NCBI GenBank assembly: GCA_021802745.1
Contig: JAJZRK010000138.1
Location: 1-8,400 of the forward strand
Source of the DNA: a bacterium
GTDB lineage: Bacteria; Gemmatimonadota; Gemmatimonadetes; Gemmatimonadales; Gemmatimonadaceae
DNA: 8,400 nucleotides
Direction of reading: 5' to 3'
How positions within the stretch are numbered: the first letter of the stretch is position 1; every line of letters starts with the position of its first letter. A program made the translations under genes and the position numbers. The notes under the pieces were generated by a model, which saw only the letters and a list, made by a program, of their open reading frames with translations, did not search any database and was not told where the DNA came from. Below, piece by piece: positions 5,222-8,400 of this stretch.

Positions 5222-6592
5222 ATGTGGGCGACGGTCATGGCAGTGCCCAGGAAAGGCCACCCCGCGAGGCGCCCGGTGCGGCGCCCCGCCGCGCACCCGC
5301 CCGCCGCCGCGCGCCGCCACCCGCCCGCGCCGTCGGGCCTGCTGCCTCGCGCGGCGCCCCCTCCTCCCCCCGCGTTTCCCACGGCGGCAGGGCCCGGCTT
5401 CATGTTCACCAACCCCCCCGGGGGCTACTCGTGCGCGCAGCTGACCAGCGCCATCAAGCCCGGCGTGATCACGTACTGCGGCACTGCCAAGAGCGCGACC
5501 GATCCCGACTTCAAGTGGATGGGCGCCTACGTGCGCGGCAAGGACGGCCAGCCGAAGATCCTGGGGAACACCTGGTTCTTCATGGGCCAGCCGCGCCTGC
5601 CATGGCCGCAGGGCCAGACCATGTACAACCTGGGACTCAACTCGTGCAACCCCTTCGTGGCCGGCAACAGCGACCGCCGGCCGTGCATCACCGAGGAGTA
5701 CAGCGTGTGCGACTTCTTGGCCGACCCCTCCAACCAGGGACAGACGTTCCTGTGCGCGGACCCGAAGACCCAAGGCTGGCAGGGCGGCTTTTACATGGAC
5801 AACGGGGTGATGAACTGGTACGCGAGCGAGGCGGACTGGCAGGCCGCGGGCAGCCCGATGAAGGCCGTGGGGCCGTGCTCGCTGCCGCTGCGCCAGGGCT
5901 GCCCGCAGGCGACGGCCCCGACCGCGGCGCCGACGACGGCGCCTTGGAGCCTGCAGCCCGCGGGCGTGACGACGAGCGTGAACGCCGGCAACACCTCGCT
6001 GCTAATGAAACTGCAGAACCAATCAAACAACACGAACAATGTAGCCAATGCGAGCCAGGGGGCGGCGGGCGGCGGCGGCGGCGGCGGGGGCAACTCGGCG
6101 ACCGCGCTGCTGCTGGCCTCGATGCTGAACCAGCAGACGCAGGCGCCGCAGCAGCCGCCCTACCCGGTGCCCTACCCCCCTCCCTACAACTTCCCGTACG
6201 GCCCGCCCACGGACACGCCTTCGCCCGTGCCCACGGACACGCCCGCGCCGTCCACGCTGGATCCGACGACCGCCGCGCTGCTGCAGCAGCTGGCCACGCC
6301 CGCGCCCACGCCCGCGCCCGCGCCCGCGGCGCTCGCGTGGTACCAGCAGCCGCTGGTCCTGTGCAGCATCGCGGTGGCGGTGCTGGCGCTGTCCGCCGGC
6401 GCGTGGTGGTGGTACGCGAGGCGCCACAGCGGGAAGGCCGCGGCTACTACCGGCGGCAACGCCGCGCGCGCGGGTGCCGCCGCCGCGCCGGCCGCCGTCG
6501 CGCCGACGCCCCGCGCCAACTCCAACTACGGCCGCGGAGGCGGCTACGACTACGACTACGGCGGCGCCGGCAACGGCGCGCCGTACCGCTGA
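5222..6592 (+). CDS. anchored protein with eight-cysteine domain and Pro/Thr-rich stalk, 456 aa
   Basis: One open frame runs from ATG to TGA. Residues 1-58 are a basic, Pro/Arg/Ala-rich segment without a signal peptide. Residues 62-228 form a compact domain with eight Cys (71, 86, 142, 155, 163, 178, 219, 227), a PPGG motif and many Trp, suggesting four disulfides. Residues 230-375 are a low-complexity stalk with NxS/T sequons (257, 266, 269, 276), a Gly run and PTDTP/PAPTP repeats. A membrane segment lies at about 377-398, followed by a Gly/Ala/Tyr tail. This is the layout of a virion surface or entry protein. Its PGG, C-x7-C and C-terminal anchor loosely recall poxvirus G9/A16 entry-fusion proteins, a comparison from memory only. 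The true start is uncertain: Met6 (5237), Met61 (5402), or an N-terminal intron ending at the pyrimidine-rich GGCAG near 5395. Confidence 0.8.
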   Translation: MWATVMAVPRKGHPARRPVRRPAAHPPAAARRHPPAPSGLLPRAAPPPPPAFPTAAGPGFMFTNPPGGYSCAQLTSAIKPGVITYCGTAKSATDPDFKWMGAYVRGKDGQPKILGNTWFFMGQPRLPWPQGQTMYNLGLNSCNPFVAGNSDRRPCITEEYSVCDFLADPSNQGQTFLCADPKTQGWQGGFYMDNGVMNWYASEADWQAAGSPMKAVGPCSLPLRQGCPQATAPTAAPTTAPWSLQPAGVTTSVNAGNTSLLMKLQNQSNNTNNVANASQGAAGGGGGGGGNSATALLLASMLNQQTQAPQQPPYPVPYPPPYNFPYGPPTDTPSPVPTDTPAPSTLDPTTAALLQQLATPAPTPAPAPAALAWYQQPLVLCSIAVAVLALSAGAWWWYARRHSGKAAATTGGNAARAGAAAAPAAVAPTPRANSNYGRGGGYDYDYGGAGNGAPYR

Positions 6593-6723
6593 GCAAGCTA
6601 TCGCCACCGAGCGCTGCGCCTGGTCGAAACGCATGCGGCCACGATCGCGAGCGCGGCGACCGCACGTGGAAAAAATTGGCGCGGCGGCGGCTGTGGCGGC
6701 GCGACGCCTGTCATCGAGCGATG
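6593..6723. other. convergent intergenic spacer
   Basis: This 131-bp gap lies between the ends of the plus-strand anchored-protein gene and the minus-strand repeat-unit gene, so it holds both 3' ends. It contains one AT-rich patch (GGAAAAAATTGG, 6669-6680) and a GCATGC palindrome. No AATAAA, strong hairpin or frame is visible. Confidence 0.5.
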
Positions 6724-7258
6724 TTACACTGCACCGTTTATGCACAGAAAGAGCAGTGCATCGGCGATTTGGGGCTGCTCCGTTATCCACTGCGCGGCCG
6801 CCAAGTCCGCCGCGGGGTCGTCGTTGCCGAGCTCCTCGATGTCTACGGGCTGCAGGCTCTCGAAGATGGGCGCGTCGCCCTGCGTCAGCCAGCACTCCAT
6901 CTCGAGCCGCCTTGCGGCGCTGACCGCGCCGTAGACGTGCAGCAGTCTCGCCAGGAACGTGGTCACCAGCCGCTGCCCCCGCACCGCCACTGCGCCGGTG
7001 GCAAACACGGTCGCCACCTCGCCGTCCGGGTTCAGGGGGGCCGAGAGCAGGTTGAACGCGACGGCGTGGGCGGGTGCACAAACGTGGCGCGCCAGCTCCA
7101 GGCGGTATAACCGGCTCCTGCCCGCACCCGTTGCGCCGCTTGGGTGGCACCACTCGAACGAGAGCCGCGTGGTCTCCAGCTCGCGCTTCTTGCCGGCGAT
7201 CGCGTCGCGCACGTCGCCAGGCAGCGGGAGGGGCAGGGGCTCCGGAGGCGGGGGCGGC
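6724..7258 (-). repeat. repeat unit 3 (last exon)
   Basis: A Pro-rich start (PPPPPEPLPLP) is followed by KKREL, LSFEW, LELARHV, AVAF, AVRGQRLVTTFLARLL and ALLFLCIN. It ends in GCAGTGTAA, a real stop rather than a GTGAG donor, which fits the last position in the gene. Confidence 0.8.
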
Positions 7259-8348
7259 CTGGGGAGGGTGGGCGGAGGGGAGGTGCGATGGTGCGAGCGA
7301 GCAGGCGTTCTGTGTCGCACGCGTCGGGCTTAAAAGCGGCAGACTCACGCGCCGATGTTGGTACACAGAAAGAGCAGGGCATCGGCGATGCCAGGATTGG
7401 CCGTCGTCTGCCGCGTGACTGCCAAGGTTGCCTCGCCGACGTTGCTGACATGCCGGTCCCTCCATACGACGCCGCCGCTGATCGCCATGGAGTATTTCAG
7501 ATTGCGGCCGTCGACTGCGGCGTTGGTTGCCCAGTGGCCATGCAGCAGCCTGGTCAGGAGAATGGTCACCAGCCGCTCTCCGCCGCGCACCGCCGCTACG
7601 ACGCGGGCGGAGTGCGTCTCCCCCGGGCCGCGGACGTGCTCGTGAAACGCGACGGCGTGAGCAGGGTGGTCGATGCGCCGCGCGAGCACCAGCTCGCGCT
7701 CCACCGGCTGTTCCACATTGACGACCCACGCAAACGTGAGCTCCATTTGCGACCCGGAAGAGGCAGGGAGCGGCCTGGGAGAAAGAAAGGGTGCGGATGG
7801 GCAACGCGGCGCGATGGGCCTGGCTTGGCTTGGCGCGGCGCGGCGCACCCTCCGCCCCACGTTGCTCACGTGGCAATGTTGGTGCACAGGAAGAGCAGGA
7901 TCTCGGACACGTCGGGGTGGGCGACCATGCTCCGCGTGGCCTCCAAGTACTCCACGGCGTCGTGTGGCGACGGGATTTGATGCTGAGTCGGCCTGGGAAG
8001 CACCTCTGCAAGCGTAACCCCTCCCTGCGTCAGGCTGCACGTCATCGCAAAGCGCGCCGCGGCGCTGAGACCCCGCTTTTCCTGCAGCATTCTGGCCAGG
8101 AGCATCGTCACCACCGGCTCGCCGCGCGCCGCAATGGCATTGCGCCCGGTGGGCTTCATCTCGGCATAGTGCGCGTTGCTGACCCTCCCCTTGTACTCGT
8201 CGAACATGACGGCGTAGGGGTCATCCGCCACGTGCCGCGCGAGCGTCAGCTGGCGTTTCCGGTACGAGCGGCCGTTGGGGGAGTACACAAGCCACTCGAA
8301 CACGAGCCGCATTGCGCCGAGCTCGCGCTGCTTCCGGCCGGCCGACAT
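6724..8348 (-). CDS. three-unit repeat protein, 479 aa, three exons (family unknown)
   Basis: Exons 7870-8348, 7349-7774 and 6724-7258 join in phase 2 twice into 480 codons with stop TAA. Each exon is one copy of a domain of about 130-160 residues. Shared signatures are LxFxW near the start, LxLAR(H/R)(V/I), AVxF, AxRGxxxVTxxLxRxL in the middle, and LLFLC(T/I)N at the end. Pro-rich linkers precede units 2 and 3 and would arise from the exon starts. The alternative is three separate paralogous genes, with units 1 and 2 ending at TGA in their donor sites. Unit 2 lacks its own well-placed ATG and upstream leader, which favours splicing. I recognise no family, catalytic residue or membrane segment; the hydrophobic LLFLC end is too short. 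The ATG at 8348 is a reasonable start, but the frame is open to the window edge, so more units may lie upstream. Confidence 0.65.
7259..7348 (-). other. intron between units 2 and 3 (90 nt, with element)
   Basis: Donor GC/GTGAGT, acceptor CCCTCCCCAG/G, phase 2. GCTTTTAAGC at 7328-7337 begins 11 nt after the donor. The presence of the same element as in the distant eight-exon gene independently supports intron status. Confidence 0.7.
7349..7774 (-). repeat. repeat unit 2 (second exon)
   Basis: The unit contains LTFAW, LVLARRI, AVAF, AVRGGERLVTILLTRLL and ALLFLCTN. Its exon start supplies PLPASSGSQ before the first conserved residue. The unspliced frame ends at TGA 7345-7347, inside GTGAGT. 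Confidence 0.8.
7775..7869 (-). other. intron between units 1 and 2 (95 nt)
   Basis: Donor AC/GTGAGC, acceptor TTTCTTTCTCCCAG/G with a classic pyrimidine tract, phase 2. The body has pentanucleotide runs (GGCTT x2 and GGCGC x3 on the plus strand, about 7827-7855). It lacks the conserved element. Confidence 0.65.
7870..8348 (-). repeat. repeat unit 1 (first exon; stand-alone frame 7866-8348)
   Basis: ATG gives MSAGRKQREL, then LVFEW, LTLARHV, AVMF, AARGEPVVTMLLARML and ILLFLCTN. If unspliced it ends at TGA 7866-7868 as a 160-aa protein; if spliced, the last codon is split at GTGAGC. Confidence 0.8.
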
Positions 8349-8400
8349 CGTGGGAGTGGGAGACGTGGCAGGAAGAATGACCGGGGGGGGGTAACGGCTG
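8349..8400 (-). other. 5' flank of unit 1, open frame to the edge
   Basis: Upstream of ATG 8348 the frame stays open to the window edge, reading a Pro-rich segment (YPPPPVILPATSPTPT). The final three bases read CAG on the minus strand, positioned as a phase-2 acceptor. It may be leader sequence or the start of an internal exon. Confidence 0.3.

Noticed and set aside
3676..5412. 578-codon minus-strand frame opposite the MYND gene
   Set aside because: The opposite strand encodes a complete MYND finger, and this frame has shadow-type composition without any motif.
5224..7110. 628-codon open frame on the plus strand
   Set aside because: It starts at GTG two bases after the ATG of the anchored-protein gene, is Arg/Ala-rich, and lacks the cysteine, stalk and membrane features that make the neighbouring frame coherent.
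7827..7855. GGCTT and GGCGC pentamer runs as a regulatory array
   Set aside because: They are short simple-sequence runs within an intron, not repeated elsewhere, and most likely slippage.
6023..8011. 662-codon open frame on the minus strand
   Set aside because: Its translation is Arg/Gly/Ala junk and it runs across the convergent spacer, antisense to the anchored-protein gene, and out of frame through the repeat units. It is a GC-rich shadow frame.

Overview
The window is very GC-rich, gene-dense, and eukaryotic in its signals. Coding frames break and resume at GT(or GC)...CAG boundaries preceded by pyrimidine tracts, and there are no bacterial-style operons or ribosome binding sites. I reconstruct six protein genes carrying twelve short spliceosomal introns (68-114 nt), separated by gaps of only about 24-230 bp. 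Tight packing, a MYND zinc finger, a virion-like membrane protein with a cysteine-rich ectodomain, and several proteins I cannot place together suggest a large DNA virus of a GC-rich protist or alga, or a viral insertion in such a genome. A compact algal nuclear genome is the main alternative. This assignment is inference.

Layout: (1) 1-651 is a left edge with an Asp/Ala-coding hexamer repeat, possibly the acidic C-terminus of an off-window gene, followed by a non-coding stretch with an approximately 54-nt tandem repeat. (2) 652-2221, minus strand: an eight-exon gene for a 334-residue protein of unknown function, all seven introns phase 0. (3) 2222-2450: non-coding, with a long hairpin and a 3 x 19-nt repeat. 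(4) 2451-2726, minus: a 91-residue membrane protein. (5) 2766-3662, minus: an unknown protein, probably with one hairpin-bearing intron. (6) 3804-5197, plus: a three-exon MYND-finger gene, divergent from the previous gene. (7) 5222-6592, plus: a 456-residue protein with an eight-cysteine domain, glycosylatable Pro/Thr-rich stalk and C-terminal membrane anchor. (8) 6724-8348, minus: three homologous units that I read as exons of one 479-residue gene, possibly continuing past the right edge.

The two most notable signals are these. First, the apparent stop codons after the first two repeat units at the right end are TGA triplets inside consensus GTGAGC/GTGAGT splice donors. Both introns are phase 2 and rejoin the frame exactly. 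Second, a conserved element, GCTTTT(A/T)AGC, occurs seven times in six introns of two genes. It is always in the sense orientation, I found no copy outside introns, and it sits at no fixed distance from either splice site. Tandem duplications are frequent throughout (units of 10-12, 19, 21, 45 and 54 nt). I see no RNA genes, CRISPR arrays or transposon ends.
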